From the NCBI RefSeq assembly GCF_013912065.1, contig NZ_JACESA010000008.1:62001-126000 (forward strand): a stretch of DNA of 64,000 bases. Reading direction: 5' to 3'. This DNA comes from Brevundimonas sp. (GTDB lineage: Bacteria; Pseudomonadota; Alphaproteobacteria; Caulobacterales; Caulobacteraceae). The notes under the pieces were generated by a model. It made no database searches. It worked only from the letters and a program-made list of their open reading frames with translations, and was not told the DNA's origin. A program made the position numbers and the translations under genes. Positions 1-8,205 of this stretch are shown here, piece by piece; position 1 is the first letter of the stretch, and the number at the start of each line of letters is the position of its first letter.

Positions 1-1
1 C

Positions 2-577
2 TTTCGGTACGGCTTCACCGGGATTTACGCCTCGCTGGTCGTGGCCTCAGTGTTGGGGCTGTGGACCGGGAGCGACGGCCCGCACGGGCAAATGCGCGAT
101 GACCTGATCAAGGGCGGCTGCGCCGTGATCGGCCTGATCGCCATGTGGGTGGCGGTGCGGTTTCGCCAGCTCCATCCGCACACGGCGACCGCGCCGTCTC
201 GGCGCGCGGCGACGTCCGAGGACGTGATATTGGCGCCTCGGCTAATGCGACTGCTGGTGGACGAGGATCTGGCCGCCCGGCCCGAACTGAAGATCGCTGA
301 AGTGGCCGTGTTGCTGCGCCAGCCCGAATACCGCGTGTCGCAGTGCATCAGCACAGTGCTGGGGTTCGCCAACTTCAATCGCTGGATCAACCACCACCGC
401 ATCGCGCGGGCCAAGATCCTGCTGGCCGATCCGGTCGAGCGCCGCTCGATCCTGGAGATCGCCTTCGCCTGCGGTTTCGCCTCGCTGGGGCCGTTCAATC
501 GGGCGTTCCGCGACGAGACGGGGATGACGCCGAGGGGGTATCGGGCAGCCAGCCGGAGCGAGACGAGCTCGCGCTGA
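2..577 (+). CDS. AraC-family regulator, C-terminal part (5' end outside window)
   Basis: The reading frame is open from base 2, so the gene begins before the window. The visible part starts with hydrophobic stretches (around FTGIYASLVVASVLGL and CAVIGLIAMWVAV), which look like the last membrane helices of an integral sensor domain. A C-terminal AraC/XylS double helix-turn-helix follows, with the typical IARAKILLADP and EIAFACGFASLGPFNRAFRDETGMTPRGYR signature split across about residues 130-185. This is the layout of membrane-anchored AraC regulators, which transduce a signal directly to DNA. Target and ligand cannot be inferred. It ends 83 bases before the convergent hydrolase gene, with a 13-G tract in the gap. 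Confidence 0.85.
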   Translation, partial: FRYGFTGIYASLVVASVLGLWTGSDGPHGQMRDDLIKGGCAVIGLIAMWVAVRFRQLHPHTATAPSRRAATSEDVILAPRLMRLLVDEDLAARPELKIAEVAVLLRQPEYRVSQCISTVLGFANFNRWINHHRIARAKILLADPVERRSILEIAFACGFASLGPFNRAFRDETGMTPRGYRAASRSETSSR

Positions 578-642
578 AATACCGGACCGCGTCAGGGTCT
601 CATTGTATGGCGGTGCGCGCGTGGTCGAATGTCGGGAAAATC

Positions 643-655
643 GGGGGGGGGGGGG
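643..655. repeat. Homopolymeric G13 tract
   Basis: Thirteen consecutive G lie between the stop of the AraC gene (577) and the stop of the convergent hydrolase gene (660). The tract is outside both coding regions. Such tracts are prone to slippage and to sequencing error, and here a length change would not alter either protein. Confidence 0.9.
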
Positions 656-659
656 CCGG

Positions 660-1346
660 TCAGACGATGTCTTGACCCGCACGCTCGATGATTTCAGCGA
701 CCTGGGCGGCGCGGGAGATCATCACGGCGTGGCTGGCCGGGATTTCGATGGCGGTGGCGCCGGCGCGCCCGGCCATCTGACGTTGGGCGAACAGCGGGAT
801 CATGCGATCTTCCGTCGCCACGACATAATGGGAGGGCTTGGTTTTCCAAGCCGCCTGGGCGACGACGCCGGAGAAGGCCGCCCCGCCCCAGGCCGCCTGT
901 GAAGCCGCCATGAAGCGAGCTTCCGCTGCGGGAATATCGGCGGAAAAAGTCTCGGCGAACCGGTCGCGGTCGATGGAGAGCCAGCCGTCGTCCGCGACGA
1001 TCGGCGGCGGCGTGACCTCGGCCGGAGGATTGGCGGTGAGATCGGCGACGGACTCTCCCGAGTCCGGGACGAAGGCGGCGACATAGACGAGGCTGCGCAC
1101 CTTCGGATCGTTTCCGGCCTGGCTGATGACGGCGCCGCCGTAGGAATGTCCCACAAGGACCACGGGGTATCGGGCCTGCGCGATCGAGCGGCCGACCACC
1201 TCGACGTCCGCGTCCAGCGACAGGGTCGGATGCTGCGTCACCAGCACCTCATGCCCCTTTTCGGCGAGGATATCATGCACCTGACGCCAGCCTGAGCCGT
1301 CGACGAATGCGCCGTGGACGAGAACGAAAGAACAGAGCGTCGACAT
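660..1346 (-). CDS. Alpha/beta hydrolase (EstC/salicylate-esterase-like)
   Basis: A 228-residue cytoplasmic alpha/beta hydrolase with no signal peptide. The oxyanion-hole region is FVLVHGAFVDGSGW near the N-terminus. The nucleophile elbow is GHSYGG with Ser68, and a C-terminal PASHAVMIS supplies the likely catalytic His. Length and motifs match small esterases of the EstC/methyl-salicylate esterase group. The frame is open upstream to 1559, but the family homology begins at the Met at 1346, so that start is preferred. The substrate is unknown. The gene is divergent from an exported alpha/beta hydrolase, with a 346-bp gap between them. Confidence 0.8.
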   Translation of the reverse strand: MSTLCSFVLVHGAFVDGSGWRQVHDILAEKGHEVLVTQHPTLSLDADVEVVGRSIAQARYPVVLVGHSYGGAVISQAGNDPKVRSLVYVAAFVPDSGESVADLTANPPAEVTPPPIVADDGWLSIDRDRFAETFSADIPAAEARFMAASQAAWGGAAFSGVVAQAAWKTKPSHYVVATEDRMIPLFAQRQMAGRAGATAIEIPASHAVMISRAAQVAEIIERAGQDIV

Positions 1347-1692
1347 CGGATGGGTCCAGTTCGGAAAGGCTGCGGTTCTGACGACCGATGCATCGGGAAG
1401 CGGCTCGGCCCGCATAGGGGCATGTCGCGACCGAGGCAGGATCGGCATGTGGATCATCCGGTGTCGGAACCCGAACCAAAAGTAAGCTGCGGTAAAATCC
1501 CGGACTGGTGGCCGGCTTTTCGCGCCGGGGAAAATGCGCCCGAGCGACTTGCGGGACATGTGCGCGAACCTCGACCCCCAAGGCTTTACCGGGCTTTACG
1601 ACCGGTCCGCCCGCCTCGCCGCTAGGCTTCTGGATGTGCGGCGGACCTCAGAGATTTCGCCGTCGGCCCCATATCCCGAGGAGGAATTGAAG
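1347..1692. other. Intergenic region between divergent hydrolases
   Basis: A 346-bp divergent promoter region. Several open frames cross it, but none resembles a known family and all are extensions or shadows of the flanking genes. The right end carries a strong Shine-Dalgarno (GAGGAGGAA, about 1678-1686) for the gene starting at 1693. I see no clear operator. Confidence 0.5.
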
Positions 1693-2679
1693 ATGAGACG
1701 CCTGTTCCTGTCCACCGCCGCCCTGGCGATCGCTGCTCTGGCGACGCCCGTCGTGGCTGCCCCTCCGCCCCCGGTTCAGCAAGCGCAGGCCGAGCCGGCG
1801 TCGGTCATTCACTACCGCACCGCGACGGTGGAAGGCGTGCGGGTCTTCTATCGCGAAGCCGGGCCCGCCGACGCACCGGTCGTCCTGCTGCTGCACGGGT
1901 TCCCGACCTCGTCGCACATGTTCCGCAACCTGATCCCGCTGCTGGCGGACCGCTACCACGTCATCGCGCCGGACTATCCGGGGTTTGGCCAAAGCGACAT
2001 GCCGGACCACGAGAGCTTCGACTACTCCTTCGCTCACTACGCCGACATCGTCGACGATCTGATGATCCAAAAGGGCGCGAACCGGTACGCCATGTACGTC
2101 ATGGACTACGGCGCGCCCGTCGGCTTCCGGCTGGCCCTGAAGCATCCCGATCGGGTCAGCGCCTTGATCGTCCAGAACGGCAACGCCTATGAAGAGGGTC
2201 TGCGCGAGTTTTGGGATGCGCCAAAGGCCTACTGGGCGGATCCGTCCGCGAAGAACCGGGACGCCATGCGTTTCATGGTCCTCCCGGAAACGACAGTCTT
2301 CCAGTACACGGACGGCATGGAGAATCTCTCACGGATCAGCCCGGACAACTGGACGATCGACCAGGCCCGGCTCGACCGCCCGGGCAATGACGAGATCCAG
2401 ATGGACCTGTTCCTGGACTACGGCACCAATGTGCCCCTGTATCCACTGTTCCAGGCCTGGTTCCGCGAGCGCAAGCCGCCGACGCTGATCGTCTGGGGCA
2501 AGAACGACAAGATCTTCCCTCAGGAAGGCGCACATCCCTACCTGCGCGATCTGCCCGATGCCGAAACCCACATCCTGAACACGGGGCATTTCGCACTTGA
2601 AGACCAACTGCACATCATGGCGCCGTTGATCGGCGACTTCCTGGATCGGACGATCGGTCGAGGCGCGCCCACGCGCTGA
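1693..2679 (+). CDS. Exported alpha/beta hydrolase with Asp nucleophile (epoxide hydrolase/haloalkane dehalogenase-like)
   Basis: A 328-residue protein with a Sec signal peptide (MRRLFLSTAALAIAALA, then ATPVVAA). It has the HGFPTSSHMFRNL oxyanion region, a nucleophile elbow YVMDYGAP in which Asp138 replaces the usual Ser, a WGKNDKIFP acid strand, and the catalytic His in LNTGHFALED. An Asp nucleophile is typical of epoxide hydrolases, haloalkane dehalogenases and fluoroacetate dehalogenases, which form an ester intermediate. The frame is open from 1534, but the ATG at 1693 has a strong Shine-Dalgarno and begins the signal peptide. A periplasmic location is unusual for dehalogenases, so the exact reaction is uncertain. 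Confidence 0.85.
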   Translation: MRRLFLSTAALAIAALATPVVAAPPPPVQQAQAEPASVIHYRTATVEGVRVFYREAGPADAPVVLLLHGFPTSSHMFRNLIPLLADRYHVIAPDYPGFGQSDMPDHESFDYSFAHYADIVDDLMIQKGANRYAMYVMDYGAPVGFRLALKHPDRVSALIVQNGNAYEEGLREFWDAPKAYWADPSAKNRDAMRFMVLPETTVFQYTDGMENLSRISPDNWTIDQARLDRPGNDEIQMDLFLDYGTNVPLYPLFQAWFRERKPPTLIVWGKNDKIFPQEGAHPYLRDLPDAETHILNTGHFALEDQLHIMAPLIGDFLDRTIGRGAPTR

Positions 2680-2695
2680 GCAAATCGGTCCGATA

Positions 2696-2723
2696 GAGCC
2701 GGGCGCCCCATCACGCCCGGCTC
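2696..2723. terminator. Perfect 10-bp hairpin at a convergent gene end
   Basis: GAGCCGGGCG (2696-2705) pairs perfectly with CGCCCGGCTC (2714-2723) around an 8-nt loop. It lies 16 bases after the hydrolase stop and overlaps the last codons of the convergent winged-helix gene. There is no clear U-run, so termination is likely but not certain. Confidence 0.5.
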
Positions 2724-3295
2724 GGGCTCGACCTCGCACCCTGTCCCCCGCAGCGGGGTCGAGCCCGTCTTTTTGAAGAGCTGAATCCGTGTCGGCGAAG
2801 GCGGGCGTTCTGCAGAAGGGCGTCTTGCAGCACCTGCGAGATTTCGGAAGAGCTGCTTGCCAAGGCGACCACAGCTGCGACTGCATACATGATCGATGCC
2901 GGGTCCCGGGGTCGGCGATCCGTCGGTCGGTCGTGACGATCGGCGGGCCAGTCCGTCGGCGCGATCTCATCGTCTCCGACGCAAGCGACCGGCTCGACGA
3001 AACGATAGCCGCGACCGACGACAGTGGCGATGCAGCCGCCGTTGGGATCGTCATCGAGCACGCGTCTCAAAACGCCCATGTTGACCTTGAGATTGGCCTC
3101 ATCGACGAACGTGTTCGGCCATGCCGCGACCATGAGTTCGGATTTGGACAACAGCTCGCCGGGTCTCTCGACCAGGGCCGTCAGAAGGTCCAGGGCGCGC
3201 CCGCCGATCCGCAGCGGAACGCCGTCGCGCATCAGAAGCTGGCGATGCGGAGCCAGCACGAACGGGCCGAAGGCGAACGCTTGCGCGGCAGCCAT
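2711..3295 (-). CDS. Winged-helix (OmpR/CadC-type) DNA-binding protein, shortened
   Basis: Residues about 5-105 form an OmpR/PhoB-type winged helix: FGPFVLAPHRQLLMRDGVPLRIGGRALDLL, then LVERPGELLSKSELMVAAWP, then NLKVNMGVLRRVLDDDP and the wing VVGRGYRFV (each given in short pieces of a longer domain). In related proteins this N-terminal domain precedes a long ATPase/TPR or periplasmic sensor region. Here only a short low-complexity tail of about 90 residues follows, and it runs into a terminator-like hairpin. The protein is therefore probably a truncated or frameshifted regulator. A GTG at 3298 is the alternative start. Confidence 0.65.
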   Translation of the reverse strand: MAAAQAFAFGPFVLAPHRQLLMRDGVPLRIGGRALDLLTALVERPGELLSKSELMVAAWPNTFVDEANLKVNMGVLRRVLDDDPNGGCIATVVGRGYRFVEPVACVGDDEIAPTDWPADRHDRPTDRRPRDPASIMYAVAAVVALASSSSEISQVLQDALLQNARLRRHGFSSSKRRARPRCGGQGARSSPSRA

Positions 3296-3697
3296 CACGT
3301 CTCTCGCATATCGTGTTGAAGGCTGGACGGGTCGCGGCTCACGCTCCCCTCATGATCAGACAAGACGCTTCTCCTCCAGCTCGCTTGGGCCGGATAATTC
3401 GGATATGTGAAGCAAGCTTCAATCGTCTCAAAGGCCCGTCCAGCCTCCCCGAACGTCGAATATTGCTGGACGAATGATCAGCCCCCTCCCCTGGGCCCGG
3501 CTATTTCTCGGTCTTCGCGGCAGGTCCAACGCCACTCCCTGCGGTCCCGCTAGACGAACGTCGCGCCGACCTCGACCTTGGACGAGTGGTGACAGCCGGC
3601 CGACCGGCGTAGGTTCGGGCTGGATGATCGGAGCAGTATGTGATCGTCATGACGGCCCACGGCGGGTGCGCCGACGGCGCCAACGAGGAAGTTTCTG
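3296..3697. other. Divergent intergenic region with a widely spaced inverted repeat
   Basis: About 400 bp between the winged-helix gene and the histidine kinase gene. It contains GGCTGGACGGG (3321-3331) and its exact reverse complement CCCGTCCAGCC (3435-3445), with about 100 bp between them. No open frame here resembles a gene. It probably holds both divergent promoters. Confidence 0.5.
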
Positions 3698-6184
3698 GTG
3701 AAACAGCGTCCGGGGCGTCCCGCATCATCCGAACCGCATGCGTGGCTGGATGGCGGCGGCCGGAGTTCGACAACGGACGGGTGTCTAGAGGACATCGCCT
3801 GGCTCAACCGTCTGCCGCAGACCTGGCGAGGCCGCGATCCGACGTTCGTGATCGAAAGCGTCCTGGAAGCGCTGGTCGATCGACTTGCCCTCGAGTTCGC
3901 CGCCTTCCGTTTTGAAGACACCGCCCAACCCTTTCTGAGGGTCTGTCCGGAGTTCGCGGCCCGCCAGGCAAACGACCAGACCCTGCGCTCCGTTCAGCAG
4001 TTCCTCGCGGGAAGCGAGGGGCAAGACGGCGTGTCGTCGCCGTTCGGTGACGAGCGCATGCGGCTCGTCCGCCGCGAGGTGGGCGAAACCGCTCCCTTGG
4101 GAAGTTTCGTTCTGTGCGCGAGCCGTTCAGACTTTCCACAGCCCATGGACCTGATCCGCCTCGACGTCGCCGCCGCCCATGCCGGTCTGGCGTGCCGTGA
4201 ACTCCGCGAACTCAGCGAAAAGCGACGCCCCGCCGATCTGCGTGTGGAAAGGTTGACGGGCGAGGCGCTCGCCGAGAACGAGTGGCGGCTCAACCTCATA
4301 ATCAACACCATGCCGGCCATGGCCTGGTCCGCGACCTCGGACGGCCTGATCGACTTCGCCAACCAGTATTTCCTCGACTTCGTCGGCGATGCCTATGCGC
4401 ACGTCGAGGGCGTGAATTTCTACCAGATATTCCACCCCGACGACATGTCGGTGCTGCTCGCCGCCTGGCAGGACATCATGGTGACGAAGCAGGGGCGTGA
4501 TATCGACGGTCGCCTTCGGCGCGGCGATGGCGAATATCGCTGGTGTACGCTGCGACAGACGCCGCTCCTCGGAGCCGACGGCGAGGTTCTCAAATGGTAC
4601 GGCGTGGTTCTCGACATCGAAGACCGCAAGCGAGCCGAACTCGCCGTCCGCGAGAGCGAGGCCGCCCTGGCGGCAAGCGAGAGCAATCTCAGCCTGATCC
4701 TCGACTCCCTGCCGGTGTTGACCTGGTCGGCGCGGCCTGATGGCGACGCCGACTTCGTCAACAAGGCCTGGACCGACTACGCCGGCCTGCCGGCGGAGAA
4801 GATCCTCGGATGGGGTTTCCTGGATCTCTACCACCCCGAAGACATACCGGGCATGCTGGATATCTGGCGGCGGGATCTGGAGACCGGCGAGGAGACCCTG
4901 CTCAAGGGCCGCATCCTCGGGGCGGACGGGACCTATCGCTGGTTTCTGTTCAAGGGCAGCAAACTGACCGATGCGGGCGGCGTGGTCCGCTGGTTCGGAG
5001 CCAACGTCGATATCGAGGATCTTCAGCAGGCCGAGGACGCTCTACGGACCAGCGGGGCCGCGCTGGAAGAGAGCGAGCGTCGCTTGCAACAGATCATCTC
5101 GTCTATCCCCGGTCTCGCCTGGGCCGCCGACGCCAACGGCTTCACGACCTTCTGGAGCCAGCAATATCTGGACTATGCCGGGCTGAGGCTGGAGGATGTT
5201 GTAGGCTACAGCTTCCTCAATCACATCCACCCTGACGACTTGGCTCAGGTCGAGGAGGCGTGGTCCGCCACGATTGCTTCCGGAGGCCCCGGCGAGGCGG
5301 AAGCGCGACTGCGCCGCGCTGACGGACAGTTTCGCTGGTTCCTCATCCGCGCGAGCCCCTTCTACGACGGCGCCGGGGTTCTGACCCAATGGTTCGGGGT
5401 TAATGTCGAAATCGAGAACCGCAAACAGGCCGAGGAAGATCTGCGCCGCAGCGAAAGCGAGCTCGCCCACGTGACGCGGATGATGACGATGGACCAGTTG
5501 GCCGTGTCCATCGCTCATGAGGTCAACCAACCGCTCATGGCGATCGTCACGAACGCAGGGACCTGTCTGCGCTGGCTCGACGACGCCCAACTCGATATCG
5601 CCTCCGCGCGACGCGCGCTTGAGCGGATCGTGGACGACGGCCATCGGGCGGGAGACATCATCACCAGCGTGCGCGCACTGGCGCGCAAATCTCCACCGAA
5701 GATGCAAAGACTCAGCCTCGACGAGACCCTACGGAGCGTGTTGGGCCTTCTGCAGGGGGAGTTCAGGCGGCGCGCGATCACCTGCATCGTCGATTTCGAT
5801 CATGGGACAGCCGTCGTGTTCGGCGACGCGACCCAGCTTCAGCAGGTCCTGATGAATCTGATCATGAACGCACTCGAGGCGATGATGGAGAGACGCGCCG
5901 GAGAGAGGACACTGACACTTCGCACCCTTGCCTCCGAGGAAAGCGTGGAAGTCAGGGTTATCGACACGGGACCGGGCCTTGATCCGAAAACCCGAGAGAA
6001 ACTCTTCGAGCCCTTCTTCAGCACCAAGCAGAACGGCATCGGGATGGGTCTTTCGATCTGCCGCTCGATCGTCGAGACGCACGGCGGCGCCATCCTGGCG
6101 ATCGAGAATTCACCGCAAGGGAGCGCCTTCGTGTTCACCCTGCCGACCGCCGCAGGAGCCAGGTTCAATGCCCCATCGCGCTGA
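3698..6184 (+). CDS. Sensor histidine kinase with three PAS domains (FixL/NtrY-like)
   Basis: An 828-residue soluble histidine kinase with no transmembrane segment. The first 190 residues look GAF-like. Three PAS/PAC repeats follow from about residues 199, 329 and 461, each ending in a WYGV or WFGV type PAC motif. The HisKA phospho-acceptor is His607 in IAHEVNQPL, followed by the N-box near 720 (NLIMNALEAMM) and a G-box DTGPGLD near 756. The HEVNQPL type H-box is common in kinases paired with FixJ-type regulators, and such a regulator gene overlaps the 3' end by 17 bp. The start is GTG, preceded by a GAGGAAG Shine-Dalgarno. The signal is unknown; no haem-binding His in a PAS core can be assigned with confidence. 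Confidence 0.9.
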   Translation: MKQRPGRPASSEPHAWLDGGGRSSTTDGCLEDIAWLNRLPQTWRGRDPTFVIESVLEALVDRLALEFAAFRFEDTAQPFLRVCPEFAARQANDQTLRSVQQFLAGSEGQDGVSSPFGDERMRLVRREVGETAPLGSFVLCASRSDFPQPMDLIRLDVAAAHAGLACRELRELSEKRRPADLRVERLTGEALAENEWRLNLIINTMPAMAWSATSDGLIDFANQYFLDFVGDAYAHVEGVNFYQIFHPDDMSVLLAAWQDIMVTKQGRDIDGRLRRGDGEYRWCTLRQTPLLGADGEVLKWYGVVLDIEDRKRAELAVRESEAALAASESNLSLILDSLPVLTWSARPDGDADFVNKAWTDYAGLPAEKILGWGFLDLYHPEDIPGMLDIWRRDLETGEETLLKGRILGADGTYRWFLFKGSKLTDAGGVVRWFGANVDIEDLQQAEDALRTSGAALEESERRLQQIISSIPGLAWAADANGFTTFWSQQYLDYAGLRLEDVVGYSFLNHIHPDDLAQVEEAWSATIASGGPGEAEARLRRADGQFRWFLIRASPFYDGAGVLTQWFGVNVEIENRKQAEEDLRRSESELAHVTRMMTMDQLAVSIAHEVNQPLMAIVTNAGTCLRWLDDAQLDIASARRALERIVDDGHRAGDIITSVRALARKSPPKMQRLSLDETLRSVLGLLQGEFRRRAITCIVDFDHGTAVVFGDATQLQQVLMNLIMNALEAMMERRAGERTLTLRTLASEESVEVRVIDTGPGLDPKTREKLFEPFFSTKQNGIGMGLSICRSIVETHGGAILAIENSPQGSAFVFTLPTAAGARFNAPSR

Positions 6185-6818
6185 TCCTCCTGAGTCGATC
6201 GTCATCATCGACGACGACGAGAGCGTCCGCGACGCCTTGAGCGGCCTGTTTCAATCCGTGGGGCTCGAGACCCGTAGTTATGGATCCGTACAGGCGTTTC
6301 TGAACTCGGATCAGGTGGGCCGAGCCGGCTGTATCGTGCTGGACATCCGACTGCCCGGTCGGAGCGGCCTGGAGTTTCAGGAAGCGCTTTTCGAAAGCGG
6401 CGCCGCCCAGTCCGTTGTCCTGATCAGCGCCCACGTGGACGTTCAAATGGCCGTGCGCGCCATGAAGGCGGGCGCGATCGATGTGCTGACAAAACCCGTT
6501 CGGGAGCAGGATCTGCTCGAAGCCGTCAATCGCGCGCTCTCCGAACACAGAGGCCGGCTGCAGGACGCCGAACGGGACCGCAAGCTTCAGGCGCGACACG
6601 ACACGTTGACCGAGCGTGAAAGACAAATTCTGACCCTCGTCGCTTCGGGCCTCCAGAACAAGCAGATCGCCGATCGCGCCGGCATCACCGAGGCTACGGT
6701 CAAGCTGCATCGGAGCCAGGTCATGCGGAAGATGGAGGCGAAGTCCCTGCCGGACCTCGTTCGGATGGCCGACCGACTGGTTCTTCCGAGTTCCAAGGGC
6801 GACACCTTGCTGAACTAG
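6168..6818 (+). CDS. FixJ/NarL-type response regulator
   Basis: A 216-residue response regulator. The receiver domain has an acidic pocket in IVIIDDDESVRD, phospho-acceptor Asp59 in CIVLDIRLPG, and the conserved Lys in LTKPV. The C-terminal LuxR-type helix-turn-helix begins near LTERERQILTLVASGL and includes ITEATVKLHRSQVMRKM. The ATG at 6168 lies inside the kinase gene, giving a 17-bp overlap that implies translational coupling. A longer open frame from 5928 is only a shadow of the kinase. It is most likely the partner of the upstream kinase; its regulon is unknown. Confidence 0.92.
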   Translation: MPHRADPPESIVIIDDDESVRDALSGLFQSVGLETRSYGSVQAFLNSDQVGRAGCIVLDIRLPGRSGLEFQEALFESGAAQSVVLISAHVDVQMAVRAMKAGAIDVLTKPVREQDLLEAVNRALSEHRGRLQDAERDRKLQARHDTLTERERQILTLVASGLQNKQIADRAGITEATVKLHRSQVMRKMEAKSLPDLVRMADRLVLPSSKGDTLLN

Positions 6819-7132
6819 TCACAGAGCGAACCCGGCTAACATCAAGGTCGAGCACACCTCGCCTTGCGTAGAATGGCGTGACAGGCCGCCTGCCGCATTC
6901 TTCTTTTCACCGCAGCTAGCCGAGGACGCAGGGCTCGAGGTGGAGTTGAAACACTGGTCCCTTTGCGATGGCGGGCGGCAGTTTCTGATGCTCACTGTCA
7001 GACGCCCCCGTTCAACTCCCGGAAGCAGCCCCACCCAAGCGCCGCTTTAGGCCGACAGCAGACTTAACCTGACAGCTTTGTCGAAGCTGTCTTCATCTGA
7101 CCGCGCCCACGCACGACAGCGGCGATGGCGTC
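6819..7132. other. Intergenic region, no supported gene
   Basis: 314 bp between the response regulator and the convergent LacI gene. Short open frames exist on both strands, but none has a good start or a recognisable domain. No terminator with a U-run is seen. Confidence 0.5.
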
Positions 7133-8134
7133 CTATCCTGAGGCGTCTCCTGTCCCATTCGAACGGGCGAACGTCGATTGGAAACGCACGGACGCAGTTG
7201 GATTGTGCTGAATACACATGTCGAGCGCCGCATGCGCCATCGCCTCGAGGGGCTGGATCAGACGCACGACCTCAGGCGCCACCAGTCTAACGCTGCCGGT
7301 GTCTTCCAGGCAGACCAATGTGGGGCGACGACCCGCGGGCTGGGCCTTGATCGCGGCCAACAGGCCGAGCGCCAGTTCGTCGCGATCGGCGATGATCAGC
7401 GCCGGCGTCTCGTCCTCGGCCGCAAGCCGTCGTCCCCACTCCAGACCCGCGCCGAAATCGCCGGAGGGCGCCGGACAAAGCCGTACATTCCCAGTTGCGG
7501 CCCCAGTTGCGGCCCCAGTTGCGGCCCCGGCTGCGGCCAGCACGGCCTCCCGCCTCTGCTTCGCGAGCCAGGTGTCGGATTCGCTGTGAACCAGGGCCAC
7601 CGCCCTCCCCCCGCCCAGAGAATCGACCAGGGTGGTCACGGCCTCCGCATGGTCGATCGAGACCATGCCTCCGGACAGGGCGGGGTCGGCGTCGATCCGC
7701 ACGAAGGCGATCGACCGCGCCGCAAGCATGGCCAGCACCCCCGGATCGTCGGCCAGCGGACGCCACAATAACACGCCCTCGGGCCGCAGCCGGTCGATCA
7801 GACCTTCCACATAGGCGACCGCGTTTCCGTCCCGGGGCGCGCGATCGACGATCAGGTGGCGTCCCAGGTGACGGCACCGCTCGACCGCATGTCGCTGGAA
7901 CTGTCCCGGCAGGTCGGGGGCGCCCTGGCCGATCAACATCAGCACTATGAACGACTGCGCGCTGGGCAGGCCGCGCGCGAAGGCGTTGCGGTGAAACCCC
8001 AGGGCCTCGACCGCCGCCTGCACGCGCCGCGCCGCCTCGGCGCTGACGTAGGGCTGGTTGTTAAGGGCTCGCGACGCCGTCATCACGGACACGCCGGCCA
8101 TCGACGCGACGTCCTTGATTGTCGGCCGTGTCAA
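7133..8134 (-). CDS. LacI-family transcriptional regulator
   Basis: A 333-residue LacI/GalR protein. The N-terminal helix-turn-helix is TIKDVASMAGVSVMTASRAL, followed by the hinge region with GFHRNAFARGL and a periplasmic-binding-type effector domain. The start is TTG, chosen because the helix-turn-helix begins three codons later and GAGG lies upstream at a suitable distance. Within the effector domain (about residues 199-214) a tandem Gly-Ala-Ala-Thr repeat is encoded by four 12-bp units. It is the downstream neighbour of a GH3 glycosidase on the same strand and may control glucoside genes nearby. Confidence 0.9.
   Translation of the reverse strand: MTRPTIKDVASMAGVSVMTASRALNNQPYVSAEAARRVQAAVEALGFHRNAFARGLPSAQSFIVLMLIGQGAPDLPGQFQRHAVERCRHLGRHLIVDRAPRDGNAVAYVEGLIDRLRPEGVLLWRPLADDPGVLAMLAARSIAFVRIDADPALSGGMVSIDHAEAVTTLVDSLGGGRAVALVHSESDTWLAKQRREAVLAAAGAATGAATGAATGNVRLCPAPSGDFGAGLEWGRRLAAEDETPALIIADRDELALGLLAAIKAQPAGRRPTLVCLEDTGSVRLVAPEVVRLIQPLEAMAHAALDMCIQHNPTASVRFQSTFARSNGTGDASG
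7491..7538. repeat. 12-bp tandem repeat, four units, inside a LacI gene
   Basis: Three exact units of CCAGTTGCGGCC followed by one variant, CCGGCTGCGGCC. The unit is a multiple of three, so copy changes keep the frame and add or remove four residues (Gly-Ala-Ala-Thr type) in the regulator. Confidence 0.9.
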
Positions 8135-8205
8135 CGAACTGAAACCTCACATGTCATGCGGATGCTTCTGAGGCCTCGAATCGTCACCCGTCAATGGACG
8201 CGTCG

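Noticed and set aside
6841-7050. Plus-strand frame downstream of the FixJ-type gene (reading ...ELKHWSLCDGGRQFLMLTV...)
   Set aside because: It has no credible start codon or Shine-Dalgarno and no family I recognise; possibly decayed coding DNA but not supportable.
7491-7538. Short regular repeats considered as a CRISPR array
   Set aside because: The 12-bp units are contiguous with no spacers and lie in frame within a LacI gene.
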